This document shows positions 1-9,553 of a DNA stretch of 64,000 bases, piece by piece. Each line of letters opens with the position of its first letter. The first letter of the stretch is position 1. Origin of the DNA: Acinetobacter variabilis. Lineage in GTDB: Bacteria > Pseudomonadota > Gammaproteobacteria > Pseudomonadales > Moraxellaceae. A program made the translations under genes and the position numbers. The stretch spans positions 252,038 through 316,037 of the forward strand of contig NZ_KB850111.1 in NCBI RefSeq assembly GCF_000369625.1. The letters run 5' to 3'. Below the pieces are notes generated by a model that ran no database searches, was not told the DNA's origin, and was given only the letters and a program-made list of their open reading frames with translations.

Positions 1-1
1 A

Positions 2-1144
2 CCAATTACCACACAAGCAGCACTCACCACTTTCGCAGATCCCACCATCTTCTTGTTTTTTGGTGGTTTTGCCCTGGCCTCGGCGTTGCATATCCAGAAA
101 CTGGACAAGAAAATTGCCACGTGGATTATCTCGCTTTCCGGTGGACATCTCGGTGCGTCAGTACTGGCTATCTTTTTAGTGACTGCTGCACTGTCGATGT
201 GGATTTCCAATACCGCCACCGCAGCCATGATGTTGCCCCTAGCGCTGGGTTTACTTTCACATCTGGATGTTGAAAAAGATCGTAAAACCTTTGTGTTTAT
301 TCTGCTTGGGATTGCCTATTCGGCCAGTATTGGTGGCTTGGGCACTATCGTCGGTTCTCCACCGAATGCGATTGCAGCCAAAGCCCTCGGTTATGACTTC
401 GCCGACTGGATGAAAGTTGGCCTGCCGATGATGTTCATTATCCTTCCGGCAATGTTAGTAAGCCTGTATCTGGTGCTACGTCCAAAACTGAATCATAAGG
501 TGAATTTTGTCACTGAAAATATTCCCTGGACTACGACCCGTATTGCCACCATGATTTTATTCCTTTGTACCGCGACTGCCTGGATTTTCAGTAAAAAATT
601 GACTGAAAATTTCGGCATTACACAGCCCGATACCTGGATCGCGATTCTGGCGGCCTGCATGGTAGTGATTCTGGGTACGGCTACATGGAAACAGGTTGCT
701 GAAAATACCGATTGGGGTGTGCTCTACCTGTTTGGTGGCGGCTTGACCTTAAGTGCTGTCTTGAAGGATTCAGGGAGTTCTCTGGTCTTAGGTCAGACGC
801 TGGCGAATGCTTTCGGTGACTCCTCTCCTCTCGTGATTATCTTTGTGGTGGCAACCTTCATCATCTTCCTGACTGAATTTACCAGTAATACTGCCTCGGC
901 TGCCTTACTGGTTCCGGTCTTTGCCGCCATTGCCGACCAGATGGGCATGCCTAAAGAGATTCTGGTGATTGTGATCGGGATCGGTGCTTCTTGTGCCTTT
1001 ATGCTACCTGTGGCGACACCACCGAATGCCATTGTATTTGGGACTGGTCATATTCAGCAAAGTGAAATGATGAAAGTCGGCTTTGTCCTGAATATCATGT
1101 GTATTTTCTTGGTTTCCCTGTTTATTTACTGGTTCTTTATCTAA
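2..1144 (+). CDS. SLC13/DASS-family anion:Na+ symporter, 5' end outside window
   Basis: Inner-membrane transporter of the divalent anion:sodium symporter family (di/tricarboxylates, sulfate or similar). The reading frame is open from base 2, so the gene begins upstream; the first possible start inside the window (TTG at 53) is not a credible start. Two inverted halves each carry the family signatures: SNTATAA (about residues 69-75 of the visible part) with GSPPNAI, then TSNTASAA (about residues 296-303) with ATPPNAI. These SNT and PPN motifs form the Na+ and substrate sites in VcINDY-like proteins. Hydrophobic segments alternate throughout and the protein ends in a helix finishing YWFFI. A strong terminator follows 25 bp after the stop. 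The substrate cannot be told from sequence. Confidence 0.88.
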   Translation, partial: PITTQAALTTFADPTIFLFFGGFALASALHIQKLDKKIATWIISLSGGHLGASVLAIFLVTAALSMWISNTATAAMMLPLALGLLSHLDVEKDRKTFVFILLGIAYSASIGGLGTIVGSPPNAIAAKALGYDFADWMKVGLPMMFIILPAMLVSLYLVLRPKLNHKVNFVTENIPWTTTRIATMILFLCTATAWIFSKKLTENFGITQPDTWIAILAACMVVILGTATWKQVAENTDWGVLYLFGGGLTLSAVLKDSGSSLVLGQTLANAFGDSSPLVIIFVVATFIIFLTEFTSNTASAALLVPVFAAIADQMGMPKEILVIVIGIGASCAFMLPVATPPNAIVFGTGHIQQSEMMKVGFVLNIMCIFLVSLFIYWFFI

Positions 1145-1167
1145 GTTGAGATAAATCCAGATTCCAA

Positions 1168-1196
1168 ATAAAAAAGCACCCAAGGGTGCTTTTTTC
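1168..1196. terminator. Bidirectional terminator between the SLC13 and HPP-CBS genes
   Basis: GC-rich stem AGCACCC/GGGTGCT, flanked by an A-run on the left and a T-run on the right. It can end transcripts from both convergent genes. Confidence 0.88.
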
Positions 1197-1218
1197 AGAA
1201 TTATTTATATAAGAGTTC

Positions 1219-2328
1219 TTAAGCTCTCATTTTAAAATGGTTCAGTTCCTGATTCAGGGCAGCGATGATATCTGCGCGGCTAATAATTCCGACCAGACGC
1301 TGTTCACTCACCACCGGAATATAGTTAAAGGAACGCTCCACAAAATAGGGCACCAGATCCTGAATCGGCTGTAATGGCTGCACAGTGACTACCTTGCGGG
1401 TCATAATATGTTTGACCTGATGTTCCCAGCTGCTGCGCACATCTGCAGCACGTTTAAACCATTCTACCACCTGATACATGGCCAGCGTTCCCACCAGCTT
1501 GCCTTCCGCACTAACCACTGGCAGGCTCATCAGGTTCATTTGCTTAAACTTGTCCAGTGCATGCTGAATATCATCATTGGCATCCAGGGTCACCACGTCT
1601 TTGGTCATAATGTCCTGACAGGTAAACTGGTTGACCGCACGGGCATTGGCTCGGTCCTGCGCTTCCAGAATAATCTTTTGCAGGTCATATTCACTAATGT
1701 CCAGCAGCTCGGTTTGCTGATCCAGTACTTCCTGAATATCCTGTGGCTGAATGGTGACTTTCTGGGTCGGGGTCGGATCTTTGGAACGGGTATTTAATTG
1801 CGCCTGCTGCGGATAACGCTTGCCAATCATTCGGTTAAAGACGATCGCAATCACCATCAATAAAATCGAATTCAGCAGCACCGGATAGAAAACAAAAGCA
1901 TAGCCGAGTTCATGCACCACATTGCCGCCGAGTACCGCTGTAATAGCCACAGCACCACTCGGTGGATGCAGGGAATCTGTGGTCATCATTAAAATGATTG
2001 CTAATGCCACTGCCAGACTAAAAGCTTCGGTCGGACTGGCAATAAACAAGGCACAGGTCACACCCACCACAGCAGCAATAGTATTACCTACCAGAATATT
2101 CCAGGGCTGTGCTAAGGGACTGGCCGGAACCGCAAACAGCAGCACAGATGACGCCCCCATCGGCGCGATATACCAGGCTTCAAAATCGCCCAGAATCCAT
2201 AAACTCAGTAATGACGATACCGTGAGACCCAGTAGTGCCCCAATACCGCAGAGTAAACGGTCTTTGAGTGGAAGAACTTTAAAATTCGGTTTTAAGGTAT
2301 TGAGCCAGTCGAGATTGGAATGGAACAC
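1219..2328 (-). CDS. HPP-family membrane protein with C-terminal CBS pair
   Basis: The N-terminal half is an HPP-type membrane domain with several hydrophobic helices and the signature SLHPPSGAVA (about residues 120-130). The C-terminal third (about 230-360) is a tandem CBS pair: one repeat starts CQDIMTKDVVTL and the second VKHIMTRKVVTV. CBS pairs commonly bind adenine nucleotides and gate an attached channel or transporter. HPP proteins have been linked to nitrite transport in plants and cyanobacteria, but the bacterial HPP-CBS fusion has no firmly established substrate. The best start is a GTG at 2326-2328, with a modest AGG upstream and no ATG nearby. It converges with the SLC13 gene. Confidence 0.85.
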   Translation of the reverse strand: MFHSNLDWLNTLKPNFKVLPLKDRLLCGIGALLGLTVSSLLSLWILGDFEAWYIAPMGASSVLLFAVPASPLAQPWNILVGNTIAAVVGVTCALFIASPTEAFSLAVALAIILMMTTDSLHPPSGAVAITAVLGGNVVHELGYAFVFYPVLLNSILLMVIAIVFNRMIGKRYPQQAQLNTRSKDPTPTQKVTIQPQDIQEVLDQQTELLDISEYDLQKIILEAQDRANARAVNQFTCQDIMTKDVVTLDANDDIQHALDKFKQMNLMSLPVVSAEGKLVGTLAMYQVVEWFKRAADVRSSWEHQVKHIMTRKVVTVQPLQPIQDLVPYFVERSFNYIPVVSEQRLVGIISRADIIAALNQELNHFKMRA

Positions 2329-2526
2329 GGCGCGCCTGATTTTAATGGTTACAGATTTTGCGCATTATAAAACTAGTCGCTTTAAAGATGTATTCATTTT
2401 ATATCTTTTAATTACACTTAAATGGATGCTGTTTAAAAAGCTAAATCTCTCTCCAGGCGACAGCCATCCATCTAGTCCTCTTTTACGGTTCAATCCCTCA
2501 TAGAATTTTCAATGAGATAATTCATG

Positions 2527-3354
2527 TCAGGTGATTTTAGCCTTAGCTTCGCTATGAGAATCAGGTTTAATCAGAGGTTCGATTTCGAGTAGTTCGACCT
2601 GACCATAATAGGTTGAGAAGGCCACATCTCCGGCATCTACCCCGGTGCCAATGCGAATCAGCTCGTCAACCGGAGCCAAACGGGTCGGATCAAACTGCAC
2701 CCATCCTCCTTCCAGATAGGCTTCAAAAATGGCATGAAAATCGGGTAAAAATTTTTCAATTTCCACATAACCGACCACCATGCGTGCCGGAATTCCTAAA
2801 GCACGGCATAGTGCAATACCTAAATGGGCAAAGTCACGGCATACCCCTGCCCGGTGGACCAGTACATCTGTTGCAGTCGTAAACTGGTCAGAGCAGCCAG
2901 AGACATAAAAAATATTGTTATAAATCCACTGTTCAATGGCTTTTACACGCGTATAGCCGGGTGTCATCCAGCCAAATGAACGTTTCGCCATTTCAAGTAT
3001 TAAATCTGAATTGCAATAGCGGCTGGCCAGCAAATAAGGTAGTACTTCATCCGGCAGGTCTGGAATTTTGACTTCATTCAGATTTTGCCTCAGATCAACC
3101 GGAATGCACGGCTGACGGGTAACTGTCGCGCTATAATTCAGTTCAAATGCTTCACAGGGCTCGAGTTGCAACCGGATATGGCGGTTTTGATGCTGAGCAT
3201 CCCGAAATTGATGCCACTTGACCGGCATATTCATGGTGAGCTGTTCTTCGAGAATATTCTGATCGGGATGATGGGCGACCTGAACCATAAAAATAAATTC
3301 GGTAGGTTGCACAATCTTGTATTTTAAATGGCACTGAATTTGGTAAGTGGCCAT
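2527..3354 (-). CDS. Transglutaminase-like cysteine peptidase-fold protein
   Basis: This 275-residue protein has a bacterial transglutaminase-like core. The catalytic triad is visible in order: Cys in AGVCRDFAHL (about residue 170), His in PDFHAIFEAYL, and Asp in WVQFDPTRLAP. The N-terminal ~100 residues are beta-rich, like the Transglut_N-type domain of this family. There is no signal peptide, so it is probably cytoplasmic. Family members include peptidases, amidases and crosslinking enzymes, and the substrate is unknown. The start ATG at 3354 has a clear AAGGAA ribosome site. Nothing nearby suggests a pathway. Confidence 0.85.
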   Translation of the reverse strand: MATYQIQCHLKYKIVQPTEFIFMVQVAHHPDQNILEEQLTMNMPVKWHQFRDAQHQNRHIRLQLEPCEAFELNYSATVTRQPCIPVDLRQNLNEVKIPDLPDEVLPYLLASRYCNSDLILEMAKRSFGWMTPGYTRVKAIEQWIYNNIFYVSGCSDQFTTATDVLVHRAGVCRDFAHLGIALCRALGIPARMVVGYVEIEKFLPDFHAIFEAYLEGGWVQFDPTRLAPVDELIRIGTGVDAGDVAFSTYYGQVELLEIEPLIKPDSHSEAKAKIT

Positions 3355-3662
3355 GAAGTTCCTTATTATTAGGCATTATTATATTGTGTGAAGATTAAAC
3401 TAATTCTAAGACCCCAATCGTATGAGATCAGTTTAACTTTATCGCGCTTCAGTGACCAGGATGCTATACATCTGATTTATTCCTGATTTTTAGATCTCAC
3501 CCCATTGCTATTCCAGCATAAAATTGCAGCAAAGCCGCGCAAAATCTGGCATGAATGAAGACCATTTTAATTTTTTCCAAAATATTTTCAGCGTATTAAC
3601 CCTTTGCCACTCCCCTGTAAAATCCTTATAATCAAGCACAATTTTTCTCTAATTTTAAGTGG
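3355..3662. other. 308-bp intergenic region between divergent genes
   Basis: It separates the transglutaminase-like gene (minus) from glyQ (plus). The only clear element is the glyQ promoter at its right end. No ORF with a ribosome site, tRNA or strong hairpin was seen. A T-box leader, known for glyQS in Firmicutes, is not expected here and is not seen. Confidence 0.6.
3604..3632 (+). promoter_or_regulatory. Sigma70 promoter of glyQS
   Basis: TTGCCA, 17 bp, then a perfect TATAAT. The predicted start lies about 25 bp before the glyQ ATG, giving a short leader. Confidence 0.75.
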
Positions 3663-4658
3663 ATGACCATGAGTCGCGCCATATCGCATATTGATACCTT
3701 CCAAGGCTTAATTCTTGCCTTACAAAACTACTGGGCGGAGCAAGGCTGCGTCGTGTTACAGCCTTACGACATGGAAATGGGTGCAGGGACATTCCACACT
3801 GCAACATTCCTTCGTGCACTAGGTCCTGAAACCTGGAATGCCGCTTATGTTCAGCCATCACGCCGTCCGAAAGATGGCCGTTATGGTGAGAACCCGAACC
3901 GTCTGCAACACTACTACCAGTTCCAGGTTGTGCTTAAGCCAAACCCGGACAATATCCAGCAGTTGTACCTGGATTCCTTAAAGGCAATCGGTATTGATCC
4001 TTTAGTTCACGACATCCGTTTCGTGGAAGATAACTGGGAATCTCCAACACTGGGCGCGTGGGGTCTAGGCTGGGAAGTTTGGCTAAACGGTATGGAAGTG
4101 ACTCAGTTCACTTACTTCCAGCAAGTCGGTGGTGTTGAATGCTACCCAGTTACTGGTGAAATCACTTACGGTCTGGAACGTCTGGCCATGTACCTGCAAG
4201 GTGTAGACTCGGTTTATGACTTGGTTTGGACCAAAGGTCAGTTCGGTACTGTGACTTATGGCGATGTGTTCCATCAAAATGAAGTAGAACAATCGACTTA
4301 TAACTTCGAATATGCACCAGTAGAAAAAATGTTCGAACTGTTCGACTTCTACGAAGCTGAAGCAACGCGTTTAATCGAAGCTGAACTGCCATTGCCTGCT
4401 TATGAGCAAGTAATTAAAGCATCACACAGCTTTAACCTGCTGGATGCGCGTGGTGCGATCTCTGTGACTGAACGTCAGCGTTATATCCTGCGTGTTCGTA
4501 CTCTGGCACGTTCAATCGCGACTAGCTATGTGGCTGCACGTGCGAAACTTGGTTTCCCAATGGCAGAACCTCACCTACGTGACGAAGTCCTGGCTCAGCT
4601 TAAAGCACAAGTTGAAGCAGAAGCGGCTCAAGCAGAAAAATCAGCGGAGAACAAATAA
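3663..4658 (+). CDS. glyQ: Glycyl-tRNA synthetase alpha subunit
   Basis: Catalytic subunit of the bacterial alpha2beta2 glycyl-tRNA synthetase, which charges tRNA-Gly with glycine in the cytoplasm. Family landmarks are clear: [13 protein letters not shown] near the N-terminus, [19 protein letters not shown], and [19 protein letters not shown] (about residues 62-80). Those residues belong to the class II synthetase active site. The length (331 aa) is slightly above usual because of an Ala/Glu-rich tail (EAEAAQAEK). ATGs at 3663 and 3669 are both possible. The stop overlaps the glyS start by one base (TAATG), so the two subunits are translationally coupled. Confidence 0.97.
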   Translation: MTMSRAISHIDTFQGLILALQNYWAEQGCVVLQPYDMEMGAGTFHTATFLRALGPETWNAAYVQPSRRPKDGRYGENPNRLQHYYQFQVVLKPNPDNIQQLYLDSLKAIGIDPLVHDIRFVEDNWESPTLGAWGLGWEVWLNGMEVTQFTYFQQVGGVECYPVTGEITYGLERLAMYLQGVDSVYDLVWTKGQFGTVTYGDVFHQNEVEQSTYNFEYAPVEKMFELFDFYEAEATRLIEAELPLPAYEQVIKASHSFNLLDARGAISVTERQRYILRVRTLARSIATSYVAARAKLGFPMAEPHLRDEVLAQLKAQVEAEAAQAEKSAENK

Positions 4659-6727
4659 TGTCTAAACATACAGTTTTATTTGAACTTGGCTGTGAAGAAC
4701 TTCCACCAAAAAGCCTGAAAAAATTACGTGACGCTTTAAAAGCTGAAACTGAAAAAGGCTTAAAAGATGCCGGTCTTGCTTTCGACGCAATCGAAGCTTA
4801 TGCAGCACCGCGTCGTCTGGCACTAAAAATCATCAACGTTGATGCTGCTCAAGCAGATACGCAAAAACGTTTTGACGGCCCTGCTGTTCAAGCTGCTTAT
4901 GATGCTGAAGGTAAACCGACTAAAGCGCTTGAAGGCTTTATGCGTGGTCAAGGCATTACCGTTGATCAAGTTTCTACTTTCCAAGCCGGTAAAGTTGAAA
5001 AAGTTTGCTACTTAAAAGATGTCAAAGGTCAAAGTCTAGATGTACTTTTACCGCAAATTTTACAAACAGCTTTAGATAACCTGCCAATTGCAAAACGTAT
5101 GCGTTCAGCGGCTAGCCGTACTGAATTCGTTCGTCCTGTAAAATGGGTTGTGTTATTAAAAGATAACGATGTGGTTGATGCAACCATTCAAGACCACAAA
5201 GCAGGTAACGTGACCTATGGCCACCGTTTCCATGCACCTGAAGCAATTACGCTTACACATGCAGACGAATACTTAGCGAAGTTAAAAGCGGCTTACGTTG
5301 TAGCGTCTTTTGAAGAGCGTCAAGCAATCATTGATGGTCAAGTGAAAGCACTTGCTGATGAAGTGAATGCGATTGCGATTGTGCCAAGCGACCTTCGTGA
5401 TGAAGTAACCGCACTGGTTGAATGGCCTGTCGCGCTTCGTGCCAGCTTCGAAGAACGCTTCCTAGCTGTTCCTCAAGAAGCATTGATCACTACGATGCAG
5501 GACAACCAGAAGTATTTCTGTCTGGTGAATGCTGAAAACAAATTACAGCCTTACTTCATTACCGTTTCAAATATTGAGTCTAAAGATCCGACTCAAATCA
5601 TTGAAGGTAACGAAAAAGTAGTTCGTCCGCGTCTGTCAGATGCAGAATTCTTCTTCCAGCAAGATCAGAAACAACCGCTTGCGTCTCGTAAAGAGAAACT
5701 GGCAAACATGGTATTCCAGGCACAACTGGGTACTTTGTGGAACAAGTCTGAACGTATTGCCAAACTGGCTGTCGCACTTGCTCCGATTACAGGTGCAAAA
5801 GCTGAAGATGCTGAAAAAGCGGCTCTTCTCGCTAAATGTGACTTAACTTCTGAGCTAGTGGGTGAATTCCCTGAACTTCAAGGGATCGCGGGTACTTACT
5901 ACGCCCGTCTTGAAGGTGAAAATGATGAAGTGGCTGAATCTTTAGGTGAGCAGTATTTACCTAAATTCGCAGGTGACGTTCTGCCTAAAACCAAAACTGG
6001 TACAACGATTGCGCTTGCGGATCGTTTAGATACCTTGACTGGTATTTTCGGTATCGGTCAGGCACCTACAGGTTCTAAAGACCCGTTTGCGCTGCGTCGT
6101 TCTGCCATTGGTATTCTGCGTCTGGTGACTGAAAATGAGCTTGATGTATCCATCGAAGACCTGATTAAGCTGGCTCTAGCTGCTTATGGTGATGTCTTGA
6201 AAGACCACGACAAGACTTTGGCAGATGCGGTTGCATTCCTGGAAGGTCGTTACCGTGCGAAATACGAAGACCAAGGCGTTGATGTTGACGTGATCCAAGC
6301 TGTTCAAGCATTGTCACCAAAATCACCGCTTGATTTTGACAAGCGTGTAAATGCCGTTAATCACTTCCGTGCATTGCCTGAAGCGGCTGCTCTTGCTGCT
6401 GCGAACAAGCGTGTTGCCAACATTCTTGCCAAAGAAGCTGCACCTGAAGGGGCTGTGGTTGAAGCAAATCTGGTGGAAGATGCTGAAAAAGCATTATTTG
6501 CTGAACTTGCGAAAATCACACCAGTGGTTGAGCCGCTATTTGCTTCTAAAGATTACACTGCTGCGTTGTCTGCATTGGCTGTCCTGCGTGCACCAGTCGA
6601 TGCATTCTTTGATGGTGTAATGGTCATGGCTGATGATGCTGAACTGAAAGCAAACCGTTTACGTCTGCTTGCTCAGCTACGTGACCTGTTCACTAAAGTT
6701 GCAGATATTTCAGTGTTACAGCACTAA
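4658..6727 (+). CDS. glyS: Glycyl-tRNA synthetase beta subunit
   Basis: Beta subunit (689 aa, usual family length), needed for tRNA recognition by the alpha2beta2 enzyme. It opens with [13 protein letters not shown], the conserved GlyS N-terminus. It also contains RRLALKI, MRWSAS-type region [30 protein letters not shown] and the HD-like segment with [16 protein letters not shown] and SKDPFALRR. The C-terminal ~100 residues correspond to the anticodon-binding-like domain (DALR-like). It starts on the TAATG overlap with glyQ and ends 24 bp before a terminator stem. Confidence 0.97.
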   Translation: MSKHTVLFELGCEELPPKSLKKLRDALKAETEKGLKDAGLAFDAIEAYAAPRRLALKIINVDAAQADTQKRFDGPAVQAAYDAEGKPTKALEGFMRGQGITVDQVSTFQAGKVEKVCYLKDVKGQSLDVLLPQILQTALDNLPIAKRMRSAASRTEFVRPVKWVVLLKDNDVVDATIQDHKAGNVTYGHRFHAPEAITLTHADEYLAKLKAAYVVASFEERQAIIDGQVKALADEVNAIAIVPSDLRDEVTALVEWPVALRASFEERFLAVPQEALITTMQDNQKYFCLVNAENKLQPYFITVSNIESKDPTQIIEGNEKVVRPRLSDAEFFFQQDQKQPLASRKEKLANMVFQAQLGTLWNKSERIAKLAVALAPITGAKAEDAEKAALLAKCDLTSELVGEFPELQGIAGTYYARLEGENDEVAESLGEQYLPKFAGDVLPKTKTGTTIALADRLDTLTGIFGIGQAPTGSKDPFALRRSAIGILRLVTENELDVSIEDLIKLALAAYGDVLKDHDKTLADAVAFLEGRYRAKYEDQGVDVDVIQAVQALSPKSPLDFDKRVNAVNHFRALPEAAALAAANKRVANILAKEAAPEGAVVEANLVEDAEKALFAELAKITPVVEPLFASKDYTAALSALAVLRAPVDAFFDGVMVMADDAELKANRLRLLAQLRDLFTKVADISVLQH

Positions 6728-6737
6728 GCGTAAATGC

Positions 6738-6766
6738 TTGAAGTTTAAACTAAACCTCGCTATAAA
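6738..6766 (+). promoter_or_regulatory. Probable promoter of the OLD-family gene, inside the glyS terminator
   Basis: TTGAAG, 17 bp, TATAAA. The -10 box is exactly the loop of the glyS terminator hairpin. The predicted transcript would begin near 6773, within the right arm, and so could not form the hairpin. Confidence 0.55.
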
Positions 6767-6784
6767 TTAGTGGGGTTTTCTTTT
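6752..6784 (+). terminator. glyS terminator
   Basis: AAACCTCGC (6752-6760) pairs with GTGGGGTTT (6770-6778) with two G-U pairs. A T-rich tail follows. Confidence 0.7.
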
Positions 6785-6795
6785 GAGTAATAAAA

Positions 6796-8805
6796 ATGAA
6801 GCTAGTCAAAGTACATGTACAAAATTATCGAAGTATTTTAGATAGTGGTGAAATCGAAATTGAAAAAATCAAAACGGTATTAGTTGGAATCAATGAAGCA
6901 GGAAAAACAGCACTCTTAAAAGCTATTAATCAATTAAATCCTGCAAGTGAAATTGAAAAGGTAAGCTTATTAAGAGACTTTCCAAGATCTAAATATGCAG
7001 AACATATTAAAGGTCAAAACATCGATGAGCTTTGTAAAAGTACACCTTTAGTCAGTGGTACTTTTATACTTGAACCTAGTGATATAAAAATAATCCAATC
7101 TACTTTCAAAGAAGTCTTAGAAACTGAGATTGATTTAACCAAAATTATTTATATAAAAAATAAATTTTATCAAGGATATAACCATACTTTAAAAAATATT
7201 AATCGTTTTACATGGGGTGAAATTAAAAAAGATATTTTAAGACTCAATGAAGCATTATCTTTAGCGAATAATACTGAGGAGTTAATTACTGCAATAAACA
7301 CGTTGTTACAACAAGCATCGGGAGATCATTATTATATAAACGAGTCTCACTCAGGTTCTTTAAAAACATTAATTGAAAAGTGTGAAATAAAAATTGATGA
7401 AGATAATAAAAAAGAATTAGAACGTATAAATAAAATTTTTAAGGTACTTAATACAAATATTATTTACTATAAATTAATTAAGCACTTATATGAAAAACTA
7501 CCTAAATTTGTCTATTTCAATAATTACATAAAAGTAAAGCCCTTAATTCATCTTGAAAGATTAGCTAATAGGCAAGAAAACAACCAACTTGATGATAAAT
7601 ACTATGATTATGGAAATATTTCTTTACTCAAGTTTTTGGGATATTCTGCAAGAGAATTAGCTAACTTAGGTAAAACCAATGAAAATCAGACTGATTTAGA
7701 AGCCTACAATAATTTGCTAGATGATAGATTTTATCGTTTAAATGCTGCATCTATAAATCTATCAAAATCTATTCAAGATATTTGGAATCCTAACAATCAA
7801 AAAGATGAAGCATCCAATTTAGAAATTTCAGCAGATGGCCAATCATTAAAAGTCGTTGTAACTGATCAATTAGGAGCTAAAGTTGAACTTGATCAAAGAT
7901 CTGAAGGCTTCCAATGGATGGTTTCTTTTTTCATTGTTTTTGAATCACAAGCTGATAATGACTACAAAAACTGCATTCTTTTACTTGATGAGCCTGCTAC
8001 AAGCTTACATGCATTGAAGCAAAAAGAATTTATTAAAACCATTAGTAAATTAGCTGAAAAGAATCAAACAATTTATACAACTCATTCCCCATTTATGATC
8101 TCTCAAGATGAGTTAGATTTAGTCAGAATTGTAGAATTAACAAATAGATCAATTGGTACAAAAGTTAATAATAAAATTGTTTCTACTGATCCCGCTGCAC
8201 TTTTTCCTCTTCAAGAGGCATTGGGTTATAACCTTGCTCAAAGTATGTTTACTGCAAAGAAAAATGTACTTTTAGAGGGGCTAACTGATCTATGGTATTT
8301 AGAAGGAATTAATTCATTACTTGATAAAAATCTTGATTCTAATATTGCACTGCTACCTGTTGGTACATCAGCAAAAATTTCATACTACGCCTCTATGCTT
8401 AGCAATAATGATTTGAAATCTGTGGCTCTTTTAGATTCAGATACAGCAGGAGAAAAAGCAGCAACTCAAGAAACTGTAATACATTCTTTAGGTGCCAAAA
8501 ATATTTTAAGAACAAAAGAATTCTTAAGCAGAGAAATTAAGAATTCAGAAATCGAAGATATTATCCGTGAAACATTAGCTAAAATCTTTCAAGATGAATA
8601 TGAAATAGAGCTTAATGTAGCAGATTTAGAATCGGATAAAGCTATTGTCGATATTTTTAAAATAGCAGTAAAAGATTTTTCTAAATTTAAGCTCTCAAAA
8701 GCTTTTCTTAAGTGGGCAAGAGAACATTCTCTCAGTGACCTAACTGATCAAGAAATTCAAAATTGTACAAAGCTTATTGAAACAATAAACAAAAGGCTAA
8801 AATAA
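6796..8805 (+). CDS. OLD-family ATPase/Toprim nuclease (probable phage defence)
   Basis: A 669-residue protein pairing an N-terminal SMC/ABC-type ATPase with a C-terminal Toprim nuclease. Walker A is GINEAGKT (31-38), Walker B CILLLDEP (about 392-399), and the switch histidine lies in TTHSPFM. Toprim acidic motifs follow: LLEGLTDLWYLEG (Glu about 494) and LLDSDTAGEKA (about 545-555). A long helical, Lys/Asn-rich insertion separates the Walker motifs. The order matches OLD nucleases such as P2 Old and GajA. No UvrD-like helicase (gajB) lies beside it, so it fits a stand-alone class 1 OLD; a fused PARIS-like AriAB is the main alternative. The gene is clearly more AT-rich than glyS or its downstream neighbours, and it has its own promoter and terminator, suggesting transfer. 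Confidence 0.85.
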   Translation: MKLVKVHVQNYRSILDSGEIEIEKIKTVLVGINEAGKTALLKAINQLNPASEIEKVSLLRDFPRSKYAEHIKGQNIDELCKSTPLVSGTFILEPSDIKIIQSTFKEVLETEIDLTKIIYIKNKFYQGYNHTLKNINRFTWGEIKKDILRLNEALSLANNTEELITAINTLLQQASGDHYYINESHSGSLKTLIEKCEIKIDEDNKKELERINKIFKVLNTNIIYYKLIKHLYEKLPKFVYFNNYIKVKPLIHLERLANRQENNQLDDKYYDYGNISLLKFLGYSARELANLGKTNENQTDLEAYNNLLDDRFYRLNAASINLSKSIQDIWNPNNQKDEASNLEISADGQSLKVVVTDQLGAKVELDQRSEGFQWMVSFFIVFESQADNDYKNCILLLDEPATSLHALKQKEFIKTISKLAEKNQTIYTTHSPFMISQDELDLVRIVELTNRSIGTKVNNKIVSTDPAALFPLQEALGYNLAQSMFTAKKNVLLEGLTDLWYLEGINSLLDKNLDSNIALLPVGTSAKISYYASMLSNNDLKSVALLDSDTAGEKAATQETVIHSLGAKNILRTKEFLSREIKNSEIEDIIRETLAKIFQDEYEIELNVADLESDKAIVDIFKIAVKDFSKFKLSKAFLKWAREHSLSDLTDQEIQNCTKLIETINKRLK

Positions 8806-8814
8806 AATTTTATA

Positions 8815-8846
8815 AGAAGTTCAATAAAATTGAGCTTCTTTTTTTG
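8815..8846 (+). terminator. Terminator of the OLD-family gene
   Basis: An 11-bp stem AGAAGTTCAAT/ATTGAGCTTCT (one G-U) is followed by seven or more Ts. It isolates the gene from the lipoprotein downstream. Confidence 0.88.
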
Positions 8847-8931
8847 ATTTTTTCAAATAATGCAAAGATATAGCCATTTAGTTATCAATTCCCTATACTC
8901 CCCTTAACAACACTCAACAAGAAAGAAGCGC

Positions 8932-9321
8932 ATGAAATTTCAAACTCTTATGATGGCAACTCTTGCGGGTATCGCACTTACAGCATGTACATCTCAACCG
9001 ACCATTCCACAGCTGGAACTGGGTGTATTACAGGAAGTACAAAATCTCGAAGTTATTCCAGAAACAACCAACAATAAGGCGAAACTGACCAAATTCCTCG
9101 ACAAATGCGTGATTGAATTTACTGGCGACATTGGCAACAACCGTTCAGTTGAACAATGGTCATTTAAAGGCATGACCCTAATTGATGCCGGCTCAGCGAC
9201 TTTCCAGCGTGACGGAACCAGCACAGCACAAAAATTTGACCTGCATGATGCTGCGGTACAAAAGAACTTTGTGACCCTGCGCAATCATTTTGCTAAAGAT
9301 GCCCTGACACAATGTGACTAA
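8932..9321 (+). CDS. Small putative lipoprotein, function unknown
   Basis: A 129-residue protein with a lipoprotein signal: hydrophobic stretch then lipobox LTAC with Cys19. After the mature Cys comes a short Ser/Gln/Pro linker. The rest is about 100 residues with one more Cys in LDKCVIEF and a Cys near the C-terminal end (TQCD), which could form a disulfide. The ribosome site AAGAAG is suitably placed. I do not recognise the family. Monocistronic by context, because a terminator lies upstream and about 230 bp of non-coding DNA follows. Confidence 0.75.
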   Translation: MKFQTLMMATLAGIALTACTSQPTIPQLELGVLQEVQNLEVIPETTNNKAKLTKFLDKCVIEFTGDIGNNRSVEQWSFKGMTLIDAGSATFQRDGTSTAQKFDLHDAAVQKNFVTLRNHFAKDALTQCD

Positions 9322-9553
9322 GTAGATCGCCCTGTTTTTTTGAAAATGGGGCTATTTATTTGAATGAATAGAAATTTAATTTTTCGCCTGATTTGACCTA
9401 CTTTTTCTTCCCCTTAAAAATTATAAGATCCTCGCATCAAACTACGCTGAACCTATACTCTCTTCACAGCTTATTCATTGTTTTTGGCTGATTATCCGTT
9501 ACACTGAAAACCAAACTCAGACCGCTCTTTGACGAATTCGAGGTCGATCCATA

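Noticed and set aside
1922..2503. 193-residue plus-strand frame opposite the HPP-CBS gene
   Set aside because: A shadow of the HPP domain on the other strand.
3355..3662. Possible T-box leader before glyQS
   Set aside because: No T-box sequence or specifier stem; a short leader from a plain sigma70 promoter explains the region.
6796..8805. Gabija (gajA) assignment for the OLD-family gene
   Set aside because: No adjacent UvrD-like gajB; the next gene is a lipoprotein beyond a terminator.
9322..9370. GCCC/GGGC hairpin after the small lipoprotein
   Set aside because: A stem can be drawn with wobble pairs, but it lacks a convincing T-run, so it was not called a terminator.
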